From: BQJD01 sp964350265
GTDB lineage: Bacteria > Pseudomonadota > Gammaproteobacteria > Arenicellales > CAJQKF01
Direction of reading: 5' to 3'
Length of the DNA: 64,000 nt
NCBI GenBank assembly: GCA_964350265.1
Contig: CAYGJZ010000001.1
Location: 62,001-126,000, forward strand
Part shown: one piece after another, positions 17,022-24,772 of the stretch
How the letters are laid out: every line of letters begins with the position of its first letter
Position numbering within the stretch: the stretch's first letter is position 1
Notes under the pieces: model-generated
Seen by the model: the letters and a program-made list of their open reading frames with translations, nothing else
Told to the model about the DNA's origin: nothing
Database searches by the model: none
Made by a program: the position numbers and the translations under genes

Positions 17022-17224
17022 TGCCCGACTGGCTGGTATCGCGCGCCACCGTCATCACCCTGGCGGTGATCGGCGGGGTGATCTCGCTGGTGGTGTCGCA
17101 GCTGCATGGTCGTGGCCGCATCGACGACGCCCAGGCGAAGAAGTTCAACCGCGTCGGCTACGGCTTCATGTGGGCCAGCATCGCGCTGTTCATCTACGCC
17201 GGCTTCCGCGCCGGCTACCAGTAG
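17021..17224 (+). CDS. Small two-helix membrane protein at the end of the importer operon
   Basis: 67 residues beginning MPDWLVSRATV, with two predicted membrane helices (roughly residues 8-26 and 47-63) joined by a short charged loop (HGRGRIDDAQAKKFN). Its ATG overlaps the TGA of the preceding ATPase (ATGA-type), a strong sign that it is a real, coupled gene. I do not recognise a family. Position suggests an accessory subunit of the MSA importer, but nothing in the sequence shows a mechanism. Confidence 0.7.
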   Translation: MPDWLVSRATVITLAVIGGVISLVVSQLHGRGRIDDAQAKKFNRVGYGFMWASIALFIYAGFRAGYQ

Positions 17225-17263
17225 GCTTCCCCGCGCCGCGCCCGCCGCGGCCAGTCGCAGGAC

Positions 17264-17295
17264 AAAAAAACGGGCCCGGTTTGTAGCCGGGCCCG
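17264..17295 (-). terminator. Rho-independent terminator of the sulfite dehydrogenase operon
   Basis: Read on the minus strand, a perfect 9-bp stem CGGGCCCGG/CCGGGCCCG with a 7-base loop is followed by seven T residues (the A-run 17264-17270 on the plus strand). It lies 66 bp beyond the cytochrome c stop codon. The stem may also slow plus-strand transcription from the importer operon. Confidence 0.9.
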
Positions 17296-17361
17296 GCGTT
17301 CATCGCTCAAGGAGGAGTATCCGTTACCCCGTGGTCTGCGCCCCGTGGGTCATCGCCTGCT

Positions 17362-17985
17362 TCAGCCTGCGTGGTCGCCGTCGGCAACGGTGCCGATGGG
17401 CTTGCAGTCCGACATGCAGCGTTCTGCGCTGGCGTCCGGGCGGTCGTCGTTGATGAAGGCATCCTTGTTCGGCATCTCGATGGCCGGCATGGTCTCCGCG
17501 TTCATGGTGAAGTCCTCGGCCACCAACCCGTTCAGGTGGTAGATGTAGGCGGACACCGCGTAGACCTCGTCGTTGGTCAGCGAGTATGGCCGGTCCATCG
17601 GCATGGCACGACGCACGTAGTCGAAGATGATCGGCGCATAGGGATACATGCTGCCGGGCGTCAGCTTGCGCGGACGCTCGGTCATGCTGCCGATGCCACC
17701 GACCATGCTGCCGTACACAGGCCCGCCGCCGGCATCGGCGCCGTGGCAGGCCAGGCACTTGGCCTCGTACACCGCCTTGCCCTCGGCCACCGTGCCCTGT
17801 CCTTCGGGCAGGCCGACACCGGTGGGTGCCTGGATCTCGATGTCCCACAGGGCGAGGTCGCTCTCGGCGATGTCCGAGCCGAAGGCAGCGCCTTCCGGAC
17901 GTTCACCGAAGTCGGCCTGTACCGCGCCGACGAGGGCGAAGGACAGCGTTGCCGCGATGGCGGCATGCAGTTTACGCGATGGCAT
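17362..17985 (-). CDS. Periplasmic monohaem cytochrome c, sulfite dehydrogenase partner
   Basis: 207 residues with a signal peptide (MPSRKLHAAIAATLSFALVG, cleavage near VQADF) and one haem-binding motif, CLACH, near residue 82; the probable Met ligand lies in RRAMPMDRPYSL. It is the likely electron acceptor of the SoxC-like dehydrogenase encoded just upstream, whose 3' end it overlaps by 14 bp. Classical SoxD is a larger dihaem protein; this one has only a single CxxCH, so it resembles SorB-like or single-haem partners. GGGGAGGTG precedes the ATG. A terminator follows on the same strand. Confidence 0.87.
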   Translation of the reverse strand: MPSRKLHAAIAATLSFALVGAVQADFGERPEGAAFGSDIAESDLALWDIEIQAPTGVGLPEGQGTVAEGKAVYEAKCLACHGADAGGGPVYGSMVGGIGSMTERPRKLTPGSMYPYAPIIFDYVRRAMPMDRPYSLTNDEVYAVSAYIYHLNGLVAEDFTMNAETMPAIEMPNKDAFINDDRPDASAERCMSDCKPIGTVADGDHAG

Positions 17986-19327
17986 TTTTCACCTCCCCAC
18001 TTTCGGAAACGGACCAGGGGAAGACACCGTTGTGGTGCTGCACGAAGCCGACGATCTCGCGCTTGCGCGCCAGGTCTTCCACCGTGGGCTGCACGTAGCC
18101 GGTGTCGTCCATGGCGCGGCTGGCGATCTTCGCCGGGCTGCCGTCCCACTGCCAGTTGTAGCGGAAGCGGGTCAGGCACTTGTCCATCACCGGTCCTTCC
18201 ACCGTGGCCTCGCGCCAGGTCTTGCCGCCGTCGAAGGTCACGTCCACCGCCTTGATCTTGCCAAGCCCCGACCAGGCAAAGCCCTGCACCTCGTAGAGGC
18301 CGGGGCCGGCCATGTTCATGCCGCCGGAGGGGTTGGTGATCACCGACTTGCATTCCATCTCCATGCTGAACTGGCGCCACTTGCCGTCCGGCATCGGGTC
18401 GGTGTAGCGGGCGGTCTCGCCGCGCACGTGGGCCGGCTGGTCCACCACCTTGATGCGGCGCAGCCACTTCACGTTGGTGTTGCCTTCCCAGCCGGGGATG
18501 ATGGCGCGCAGCGGGTAGCCCTGCTCGGCACGCAGCATCTCGCCGTTCTGGCCATAGGCCAGCAGCACGTCGTCCATGATCTTCTCGATGGGAATCGAGC
18601 GCAGGTGGCCGGAGCCGTCACCGCCCTCGAGCATCACCCACTTGCCTTCCGCCTTCACACCGGCCTCGTCCAGCAGCCAGGCCAGCGGAATGCCGGTCCA
18701 CTGTCCGCAGGACAACAGGCCGTGGCTCTGCTGCACGGTGGTCGCCTTCGGCTCGCGCCAGTCGGTGAGCGTGTTGCCCGAGCACTCCAGGAAGTGGAAG
18801 CGTGATACCGACGGGTAGCGCATCAGGTCGTTCATGGTGAACACCAGCGGCCGCTCCACCAGTCCGTGGATGACCAGCCTGTGCTGCTCCGGGTCGATCT
18901 GTGCAACGCCGTTGTGGTGACGTTCGAAGAACAGCCCGTTCGGCGTCACGATGCCGATCTGGTGCTGCAGCGGCGTCATGCTCCAGTCGGAGAAGTTCTG
19001 CTTGTTGACGAAGACATCCGTACGGCGCCGCTTGACGTGATCCTCGTACTGGATCGGCATGCCGTAATCCGTTTCGGGAATCGGCCGTCCCATGGTCTTG
19101 TTGCTCTCCGGCACCGCCAGTGGCTCGGCGCGCGCGGCGGATATGCCCGCGCCTGAGGCCATGGCAACACCTGCCATGGAAAGACCGGATTGCAGGAACC
19201 GGCGACGTTCGCCGGCGGAAGGTGCCCTGGAGGGCTGCGTGCTCAGCGTTCGGTCGTTCGGCGCATCGGCCGAACCCGAACCGCCCGCCTCCCCGCTGCT
19301 GCGGGTACGGACTTTCTTGGTAGTCAT
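17972..19327 (-). CDS. soxC: SoxC-like molybdenum sulfite dehydrogenase
   Basis: Periplasmic molybdopterin oxidoreductase of the sulfite oxidase family, 451 residues from the ATG at 19327 (GGAGGAG six bases upstream). A long N-terminal region leads to a Tat-type signal (GERRRFLQSGLSMAGVAMAS) and mature start near ARAEP. The molybdenum-ligating Cys is in FHFLECSGNT, about residue 182. The C-terminal dimerisation domain (VDVTFDGGKTWREAT) is typical. SoxC with its cytochrome can oxidise sulfite to sulfate, and sulfite is the other MSA monooxygenase product. Its promoter shares the msmA box. SorA is an alternative name; overall sequence looks closer to SoxC. Confidence 0.87.
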   Translation of the reverse strand: MTTKKVRTRSSGEAGGSGSADAPNDRTLSTQPSRAPSAGERRRFLQSGLSMAGVAMASGAGISAARAEPLAVPESNKTMGRPIPETDYGMPIQYEDHVKRRRTDVFVNKQNFSDWSMTPLQHQIGIVTPNGLFFERHHNGVAQIDPEQHRLVIHGLVERPLVFTMNDLMRYPSVSRFHFLECSGNTLTDWREPKATTVQQSHGLLSCGQWTGIPLAWLLDEAGVKAEGKWVMLEGGDGSGHLRSIPIEKIMDDVLLAYGQNGEMLRAEQGYPLRAIIPGWEGNTNVKWLRRIKVVDQPAHVRGETARYTDPMPDGKWRQFSMEMECKSVITNPSGGMNMAGPGLYEVQGFAWSGLGKIKAVDVTFDGGKTWREATVEGPVMDKCLTRFRYNWQWDGSPAKIASRAMDDTGYVQPTVEDLARKREIVGFVQHHNGVFPWSVSESGEVKNAIA

Positions 19328-19437
19328 CAATTGCTCCTCCGACAGTGATCTATCGGTTTATCGTGATTGGCTATGATGCCGTTGTCTGTTGCTTGCCGTT
19401 TCTCCTCGCGGTTTCAGGTGGGAATAGTGCTCATGCA

Positions 19438-19491
19438 AGAATAGAAACGCGCTTGGCAAACTGCAAAGTGATCTCGCTTATCGGATGATAG
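19438..19491 (-). promoter_or_regulatory. Sulfite dehydrogenase promoter with shared regulon box
   Basis: On the minus strand: CTATC (19491-19487), N4, GATAAG, two bases, AGATCACTTTG, then a promoter with TTGCAG (19466-19461), a 17-bp spacer and TATTCT (19443-19438). The box is almost identical to those at 5019 and 23524 and has the same position relative to the -35. The second upstream GGCTATCG copy seen at the other two sites is only poorly matched here. Confidence 0.75.
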
Positions 19492-19598
19492 GCAGCGGCT
19501 TGCTTGACAGCGATGGAGCCCTCGCGCCATGGTGCACCGTTGCCAACCCACATGGTCCCGTCCTTGTCCGCCGCCCGTTCCCGTCTTCTGCCTGGTGT

Positions 19599-20561
19599 AT
19601 GCCCCATCGGCCACGTGGTGGCCGTGATGGTCGACGGTTGAGCGCGCCCGTATCGCCGCGGCGACGGCTGGCCGCGGCCAGCGCGGTGGTGCTCGGCGCG
19701 GTGGCCACCGCCGCCAACCCGGTGTTCGTGCGGATCAGTGACGTCGGCCTGGTGGCCTCGGCCTTTCACCGCATGTTCTGGGCCATCCCGGTGCTGGCGC
19801 TGTGGGCCTGGCTGGCGCGGCGCCGGGAATCCGCGCCACGCGGTCTCGGCACACGCGACGCGGTGCTGCTGCTGGCCTGCGGTGCCTTCTTCGCCGGCGA
19901 CCTGGTGGCGCTGCATACCTCCATCTCGCTGACCTATGCCGCCAATGCCATCCTGTTCCTCAATGCCCAGCCCATCTACGTGGTGCTGGCCGGCTGGCTG
20001 CTGTTCGGCATCGTGGTCACCCGGCGCTTCGTGCTGGCGGCGGCGGTGGCCATGGCCGGGGCGGTATTGCTGGTGGGGCAGGGCGCACGGTTCGGTGGCG
20101 AACACCTGCTCGGCGACGGCCTCGGCGTGGTCGCCGGGCTGTGCTATGCCGGCTACATCCTCGCCGCCGCCTACCTGCGCAACGGTCGTGGCAGTGCGGT
20201 GATCAACCTGTGGACCTGCGTGGTCGGCGCGCCCATCCTGCTGGTGGCGGCGCTGGTTGCCGGCCAGGACATCCTGCCGCCCAGCGGGCGCGACCTGGCA
20301 TTGATGATTGCGCTCGGCGTGGTCTCGCAGGCACTCGGCCAGGGCTTGATCGTGTGGGGCCTGGCCTACCTGCCGTCGAGTTTCTCCTCGGTGGCGTTGA
20401 TGGTCGCCCCGGTGGCCGCCGCCGGTTTTGCCTGGCTGCTGCTGGACGAGGCCATGAGCGCACTGCAACTGCTGGCCATGGGCATCGTCCTGGCCGGTGT
20501 CTACGGTGCCTGGCGGGCCAGCTTCGCGGTCAAGCGCAGGCTCGAGGCGGCGGCGACGTGA
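19599..20561 (+). CDS. EamA/DMT-family transporter
   Basis: About 320 residues with ten predicted membrane helices in two EamA repeats (first repeat containing VATAANPVFVRISDVGLVAS, second ending in PVAAAGFAWLLLDEAMSALQ). The family exports metabolites such as amino acids and nucleosides; the substrate is not visible from sequence. It is divergent from soxC across the shared regulon promoter and convergent with the LysR gene. The start is uncertain: ATG 19599 and TTG 19638 are both possible, and neither has a good ribosome-binding site. Confidence 0.8.
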   Translation: MPHRPRGGRDGRRLSAPVSPRRRLAAASAVVLGAVATAANPVFVRISDVGLVASAFHRMFWAIPVLALWAWLARRRESAPRGLGTRDAVLLLACGAFFAGDLVALHTSISLTYAANAILFLNAQPIYVVLAGWLLFGIVVTRRFVLAAAVAMAGAVLLVGQGARFGGEHLLGDGLGVVAGLCYAGYILAAAYLRNGRGSAVINLWTCVVGAPILLVAALVAGQDILPPSGRDLALMIALGVVSQALGQGLIVWGLAYLPSSFSSVALMVAPVAAAGFAWLLLDEAMSALQLLAMGIVLAGVYGAWRASFAVKRRLEAAAT

Positions 20562-20569
20562 ATGCCTTC

Positions 20570-21562
20570 CTAGCCGCGCGACTTGCTCGTCGCACGCTTG
20601 CGCCGCGCCACCTTCGAGGTCATCGGCGGCACCGCGTTGTGCATGCGGTTCTCGCTGAACCAGCGCTCGATGCCGCCGTTGTCGATGGCCTCGCCGAGCA
20701 CGTCGATGACCGCCTTGGCCATCGGCATCATCGGGTCGCCCTCCACCCACACCAGGCCGACGGTCTCCTTCACCACCGGGTCTTCCAGCGCCACCCGGCG
20801 GGTGCCCGGGCAGTTGCTCAACATTTCCATGAAGTGACTGGGTATGATGGTGGCCAGCTTGGCGGCGGCCACGTGGAAGGCGAGCTGGAAGATGGAGTTG
20901 GATTCCATCTTCGGCTGCGGCACGAAGCCGGAGCCGGCGAAGGCGCGGTCGAGGATCTGCCGCTCCGGGGTGCTCGGCGAGAGCAGGCACAACGGCAGTT
21001 GCGCCGCCTCTTCCCAGGTGGCGGACTCGCGGCCTTCCAGCCAGTCGTTTTCCGGCAGCAGCAGGATCAGCCGCTCGTCGTACAGGGGCAGGCTCTGCAG
21101 CCGGTCCATGGGCTGGCTGGAGAGGTAGGTGATGCCGACGTCGAACTCGAAGTTGGTCAGGCCGACGTTGAGCCGGTTCTGGCCGATGAACTGGATGTCC
21201 ACCTGCACCCCGGGATGACGCTCGACGAACAGCTGGTTGACCACCGGCAGCACCGGCGAGGTCATCGGCATGGCGCCGACCCGCAGCAGGCCCTGCAGGT
21301 TGCCGTGCATGATGGCCAGCTCCTCGAGCATGGCATTCTTGTCGGCGAGGATGCGCTTGGCCCAGGTGACCACCCGCATGCCTTCCTCGGTGAAGCCCTG
21401 GAAGCGGTGTGCCCGCAGTATGATGGGCACGTCGAGCTCGATCTCCAGTTGCTTGATGGCGCTGGAAAGACTCGGCTGGGAGACGTGGCAGTGTTCGGCG
21501 GCGCGGCCGAAGTGGCCGTGCTCCTCGAGGGAAACTAGGTACTCGAACTGTCGTAGAAACAT
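20570..21562 (-). CDS. LysR-family transcriptional regulator
   Basis: 330 residues. The N-terminal winged helix-turn-helix (MFLRQFEYLVSLEEHGHFGR, then AAEHCHVSQPSLSSAIKQLE) is followed by an effector-binding domain with a periplasmic-binding-protein fold. The ATG at 21562 is preferred over a TTG at 21577 because LysR proteins start at this position. There is a basic C-terminal tail (KVARRKRATSKSRG). It lies between soxC and the tauE gene and is the only regulator inside the MSA region, so it is the prime candidate to bind the box shared by the three promoters. The effector could be MSA, sulfite or a C1 intermediate; this is inference. Confidence 0.88.
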   Translation of the reverse strand: MFLRQFEYLVSLEEHGHFGRAAEHCHVSQPSLSSAIKQLEIELDVPIILRAHRFQGFTEEGMRVVTWAKRILADKNAMLEELAIMHGNLQGLLRVGAMPMTSPVLPVVNQLFVERHPGVQVDIQFIGQNRLNVGLTNFEFDVGITYLSSQPMDRLQSLPLYDERLILLLPENDWLEGRESATWEEAAQLPLCLLSPSTPERQILDRAFAGSGFVPQPKMESNSIFQLAFHVAAAKLATIIPSHFMEMLSNCPGTRRVALEDPVVKETVGLVWVEGDPMMPMAKAVIDVLGEAIDNGGIERWFSENRMHNAVPPMTSKVARRKRATSKSRG

Positions 21563-21651
21563 GCTCGTTGCCTGCAAAAATCAACCATACATCGCCGAGC
21601 CCACGTCGTTCGTCGGCCGGCACAACGAGACGAGAGCCGGCTCGAAGTTTG

Positions 21652-21679
21652 AACGCTAAGACGTTGATCATAGCGTTCC
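21652..21679. promoter_or_regulatory. Inverted repeat between lysR and tauE
   Basis: GAACGCTA (21652-21659) and TAGCGTTC (21672-21679), a perfect 8-bp inverted repeat with a 12-base gap, in the divergent region between the LysR gene and the TauE-family gene. It has no T-run and no GC-rich stem, so an operator is likelier than a terminator. It differs from the box at msmA, soxC and panB. Confidence 0.45.
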
Positions 21680-21710
21680 CACGCCGGGTGGTCGAGGGAG
21701 GAGGGCGACC

Positions 21711-22472
21711 ATGACGATGATGACGATCCTGCCACTGGCCGTGGTGGTCCTGGTTTCCGGCGCATTGATCGGCTGTGTCGGCATCGGCGGCGTGCTGCTG
21801 GTGCCGGCGCTGGCCTACATCGGCGGCATCGACGTGCACCTGGCCATTGCCAGCGTGATGCTCAGCTATTTCTTCACCGGCGTGCTCGGCACCTGGCTGT
21901 ATGCGCGCAAGGGATCCATCACCTGGGCGATGGCCGGCACCCTGTGCGCCGGCGCCATGCCCGGTGCCTTCCTCGGCGCCGCCGCGGTGCACGCGGTGCC
22001 GGGGCCGACGGTGGAACTGATCATCGGCCTTTTGGTGATCTTCTCCGGCCTGCATGCCCTGTACAGCGGCGAACGCAGTGCCAGCCGGGAGAGCCTGTCG
22101 GCGGCGGCACTGTTCGCGGTGGGCTTGTTCACCGGCTTCGGTTCGTCCCTCACCGGCTCTGGCGGGCCGTTGCTGCTGGTGCCGCTGCTGGTGTGGATGG
22201 GGCTGCCGGTGCTGGTCTCCATCGGTCTCAGCCAGGTCATCCAGGTGCCCATCGCGGTGCTGGCCACCGCGGGCAACATCGCCTACGGCGAGATCGACCT
22301 GGTGCTGGCACTGGTGGTGGCGGCGATGCTGATGCTCGGCGTGGTGGCCGGTGCGCGGCTGGCCCACCGGGTGTCGGCACGGACCCTGAAGCAGGTGGTG
22401 GCCTGGGTGATGGTGGCGGTGGGCGTCATCATCGTGGTGCGGATCGGCTGGACCATGCTCGGCGGCGGTTGA
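21711..22472 (+). CDS. TauE/SafE-family sulfite/organosulfonate exporter
   Basis: 253-residue membrane protein with about eight helices and the family's glycine-rich segments (GCVGIGGVLLVPALAYIGGI near the start and FTGFGSSLTGSGGPLLLVPL in the second half). TauE/SafE proteins export sulfite, sulfoacetate or related anions; in an MSA regulon sulfite export or sulfur-anion homeostasis is the natural guess. It has a strong ribosome-binding site (GGGAGGAGGGCGACC). It is 8 bp ahead of the GcvT-like gene and probably co-transcribed with it. Confidence 0.85.
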   Translation: MTMMTILPLAVVVLVSGALIGCVGIGGVLLVPALAYIGGIDVHLAIASVMLSYFFTGVLGTWLYARKGSITWAMAGTLCAGAMPGAFLGAAAVHAVPGPTVELIIGLLVIFSGLHALYSGERSASRESLSAAALFAVGLFTGFGSSLTGSGGPLLLVPLLVWMGLPVLVSIGLSQVIQVPIAVLATAGNIAYGEIDLVLALVVAAMLMLGVVAGARLAHRVSARTLKQVVAWVMVAVGVIIVVRIGWTMLGGG

Positions 22473-22480
22473 GGCGAACC

Positions 22481-23479
22481 GTGGATCTCTCCGGCCTGGT
22501 GCGCGACTACGGCGACGTCGACGCCGAGTGGCGCGCCGCGCGCGAGGATGCCGCGCTGTTCGACTTCTCCTTCATGTCGCGGGCGCGGCTGGCCGGCGCC
22601 GGTGCCGCCGCCGCGCTCAACGCCTTCCAGCCCCGGCCGGTGGAGCGGCTGGCGGTGGGCCGCATCGCCTATGCCCTGCGTCTCGCCGCCGACGGCTTCG
22701 TACGCACCGATCTCACCGTGTGGCGGCTGGCCGAGGATGTCTTCGAGCTGTACAGCGGCGACCACCGGGACATCGACGACCTGCTCGCCATGGCGGGTGA
22801 CGACGTCGCCGTGACCGACCTGTCCGAACATGCCGTCTTCGCCGTGCAGGGGCCGTCGACCCCGGCGCGGATGCACGCCCTGTGCGGCGACGCCCTGGAC
22901 GGGCTCGACTACTTCGGCTTTCGCGCCATCGAGGTCCATGGCCTGCCGGTGCTCGCCGGGCGGCTGGGCTATACCGGCGAGAAGGGCGTCGAGCTGATCG
23001 TCGATGCCGACCATGCCGCGGTCCTGTGGCAACACCTCGCCGACCGCTTGCCGCCGGCCGGCTTCGCCGCCATCGACCGGCTGCGCATCGAGGCCGGCTT
23101 CGTGCTGTTCGCCAACGAGTGCCGGCTGCCGGTGCGGCCGGCGGACCTGGGTCTTGGCGGGTTCGCCGCCGACCCGGCGCCGCCGCGCTGGCGGCTGACC
23201 GGCTTCCGCGCCGCCCAGGCCCTGCCCACCGAGCCCTGGCGTCCGCCCGGGCCGCCGCGGCCACCACGGGCGGGGGAGATCGCGGTGACCTCCGCCTGCC
23301 GCCACGGCGACGGCGTCATCGGCCTCGGCTTCGTCGACGCCGGGTCGGCCGCCGCGCGGCTGCACGACCCGGTCACCTTCGGCGAGGTGGTGGCCGCCTC
23401 CATCCCCTTTCTCGACCCCGAAAAACGCCGTCCCCGCGGGCCCTGGCGGGCCGAACCCGGCCCCGGTTCCGCCGGCTGA
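22481..23479 (+). CDS. GcvT-like folate-dependent aminomethyltransferase/demethylase family protein
   Basis: 332 residues from a GTG at 22481. Family signatures are VFAVQGPSTPARMHAL and GRLGYTGEKGVELIVDAD, equivalents of the GcvT QGP and GYTGE motifs that shape the THF pocket. The usual VDD before the beta-strand reads VRTDLTV, and the Asn-Ala segment after it reads LYSGDHRDID, so substrate specificity probably differs from glycine-cleavage T-protein. There is no gcvH or gcvP nearby. Next to MSA-oxidation genes, fhs and a PanB paralogue, a role in moving formaldehyde or methyl carbon onto THF is plausible but inferred. The extreme C-terminus is Pro/Arg/Gly-rich. Confidence 0.8.
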   Translation: MDLSGLVRDYGDVDAEWRAAREDAALFDFSFMSRARLAGAGAAAALNAFQPRPVERLAVGRIAYALRLAADGFVRTDLTVWRLAEDVFELYSGDHRDIDDLLAMAGDDVAVTDLSEHAVFAVQGPSTPARMHALCGDALDGLDYFGFRAIEVHGLPVLAGRLGYTGEKGVELIVDADHAAVLWQHLADRLPPAGFAAIDRLRIEAGFVLFANECRLPVRPADLGLGGFAADPAPPRWRLTGFRAAQALPTEPWRPPGPPRPPRAGEIAVTSACRHGDGVIGLGFVDAGSAAARLHDPVTFGEVVAASIPFLDPEKRRPRGPWRAEPGPGSAG

Positions 23480-23491
23480 ACCATCAAACGG

Positions 23492-23578
23492 GGCTATCGA
23501 ACCGCGCTCTTTTAAGTTCCCGGCTATCGTCTGATAAGCGAGATCACTTTGACGCGCTTTCCCGCCGCTCACTATTCT
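23492..23578 (+). promoter_or_regulatory. panB-like gene promoter with shared regulon box
   Basis: GGCTATCG occurs at 23492 and 23522, exactly 30 bp apart as upstream of msmA. The second copy begins the box CTATC (23524), N4, GATAAG (23533-23538), two bases, AGATCACTTTG (23541-23551). A promoter overlaps it: TTGACG (23549-23554), an 18-bp spacer and TATTCT (23573-23578). Transcription would start about 150 bp ahead of the panB-like gene. Confidence 0.75.
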
Positions 23579-23737
23579 GTGTCCCGAACAACGAGTTGCC
23601 GCGACGTGTCCCGATCCCTCGCCCGCAACCGCGCCCGCTGGGCGGTGGCGCGCGGGTGGCATTGCGCGTTGCCATTGGCAGGAAAGCCACGCCGCGACCA
23701 CGCCAATCACCATGTACTACATGCAACAGGAGGACCG

Positions 23738-24634
23738 ATGAGTCAATCATCCGAGACGGCCGCACCGGCCAAGCGCAAGAAAGTCACCATCCCCATGCTC
23801 ATGGACAAGATGAAGCGGGGCGAGGCGATCACGCAGATGGCCGTGTACGAGTACCGTCACGCCGTGGTCTGCGACCGGCTCGGCATGGACATCCTGTGCG
23901 TGTCCGATTCCGGCGGCATGATCCTGTTCGGCCACGAGAGCACCACCTCCGTCACCTTCGAAGAGGTGATGATGATGTCCAAGGCCGTGCAGCGCGGTTC
24001 CAAGTACGGCCTGCGCATGGTCGACATGCCCTACTGGAGCTTCCACGTTTCCCCCGAGCAGGCGGTGGAGAATGCCGGCCGCTTCGTCCACGAGGCTGGC
24101 GCCGAGGTGATGAAGTGTGAAGGCAACCAGCACCATGCCAAGGCCATCGAGGCCATCATCAAGGCCGGCATCCCGGTGCAGGGCCACATCGGCATCACCC
24201 CCATGCGCATGCCCCAGCTCGGCGGCTTCCGCGCCCAGGGCAAGACCGCCGAAGACGCCAAGCGCCTGATCGACGACGCCTGGGCCTTCGTCGACGCCGG
24301 CTGCTTCTCCATCATGTGCGAAGTGGTCTCCAACGAGGTCAACCAGTACCTCGCCGAGACCCTGCCGGTGCCGGTGATCTCGCTGGGCTCGGGCAACCGC
24401 GGCCACGGCGTGCACATCATCGCCAGCGACCTGTTCCACCTCTACGAGGAACACGTGCCGCGGCACTCGAAGATCTACACCGATCTCATCCCGATCCTCG
24501 AGGACGTGTACACCCGCTACATGGACGACGTGCGCAACCGTGTCTACCCGGGCAAGGAGCACACCGTGTTCATGAAGGACGAGGAGCTCGCCGTGCTGAA
24601 GAAGGAGCTCAACTGGGAGCCGAAGACGGCCTGA
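23738..24634 (+). CDS. PanB-family ketoacid hydroxymethyltransferase paralogue in the MSA regulon
   Basis: 298 residues, longer than typical PanB (about 264), with an N-terminal extension rich in Lys and Ala. PanB adds a C1 unit from methylene-THF to 2-oxoisovalerate. The Mg ligands and catalytic residues are kept: SDSGG for the first Asp, MVDMPYW for the second, KCEGN for the Lys-Glu pair and MCEVV for the catalytic Glu. Flanking pocket residues are changed (EGNQHH where EGGE is usual, MAVYEYRHA for TAYDYSFA). It has a strong ribosome-binding site (CAGGAGGACCG) and shares a promoter box with msmA. No panC or panD is nearby, so a C1-assimilating or formaldehyde-trapping role on another ketoacid is a fair hypothesis. 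Confidence 0.82.
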   Translation: MSQSSETAAPAKRKKVTIPMLMDKMKRGEAITQMAVYEYRHAVVCDRLGMDILCVSDSGGMILFGHESTTSVTFEEVMMMSKAVQRGSKYGLRMVDMPYWSFHVSPEQAVENAGRFVHEAGAEVMKCEGNQHHAKAIEAIIKAGIPVQGHIGITPMRMPQLGGFRAQGKTAEDAKRLIDDAWAFVDAGCFSIMCEVVSNEVNQYLAETLPVPVISLGSGNRGHGVHIIASDLFHLYEEHVPRHSKIYTDLIPILEDVYTRYMDDVRNRVYPGKEHTVFMKDEELAVLKKELNWEPKTA

Positions 24635-24643
24635 CCCGGTTCG

Positions 24644-24671
24644 GTCCGCGACCACGCCCGTGGTCGCGGAC
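24644..24671 (+). terminator. Probable terminator after the panB-like gene
   Basis: A perfect 12-bp GC stem, GTCCGCGACCAC (24644-24655) and GTGGTCGCGGAC (24660-24671), with the loop GCCC, 10 bp after the stop codon. Only TGTCCCCC follows, so it lacks the T-run of a classic terminator, but stem strength and position mark the end of the regulon. Confidence 0.65.
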
Positions 24672-24772
24672 TGTCCCCCGGCCGCATCCTTCGCGGCCGA
24701 CCTCAGGCGGCTTTCCCCCGCCGCCGCCATGGGGTAGGCTGGCAGCCCGCCATTCGCGCAGCCGCCGCCTTC

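Noticed and set aside
19431..22367. 978-codon minus-strand frame
   Set aside because: Spans and contradicts the EamA, LysR and TauE genes; a Gln/His/Arg-rich shadow with no domain.
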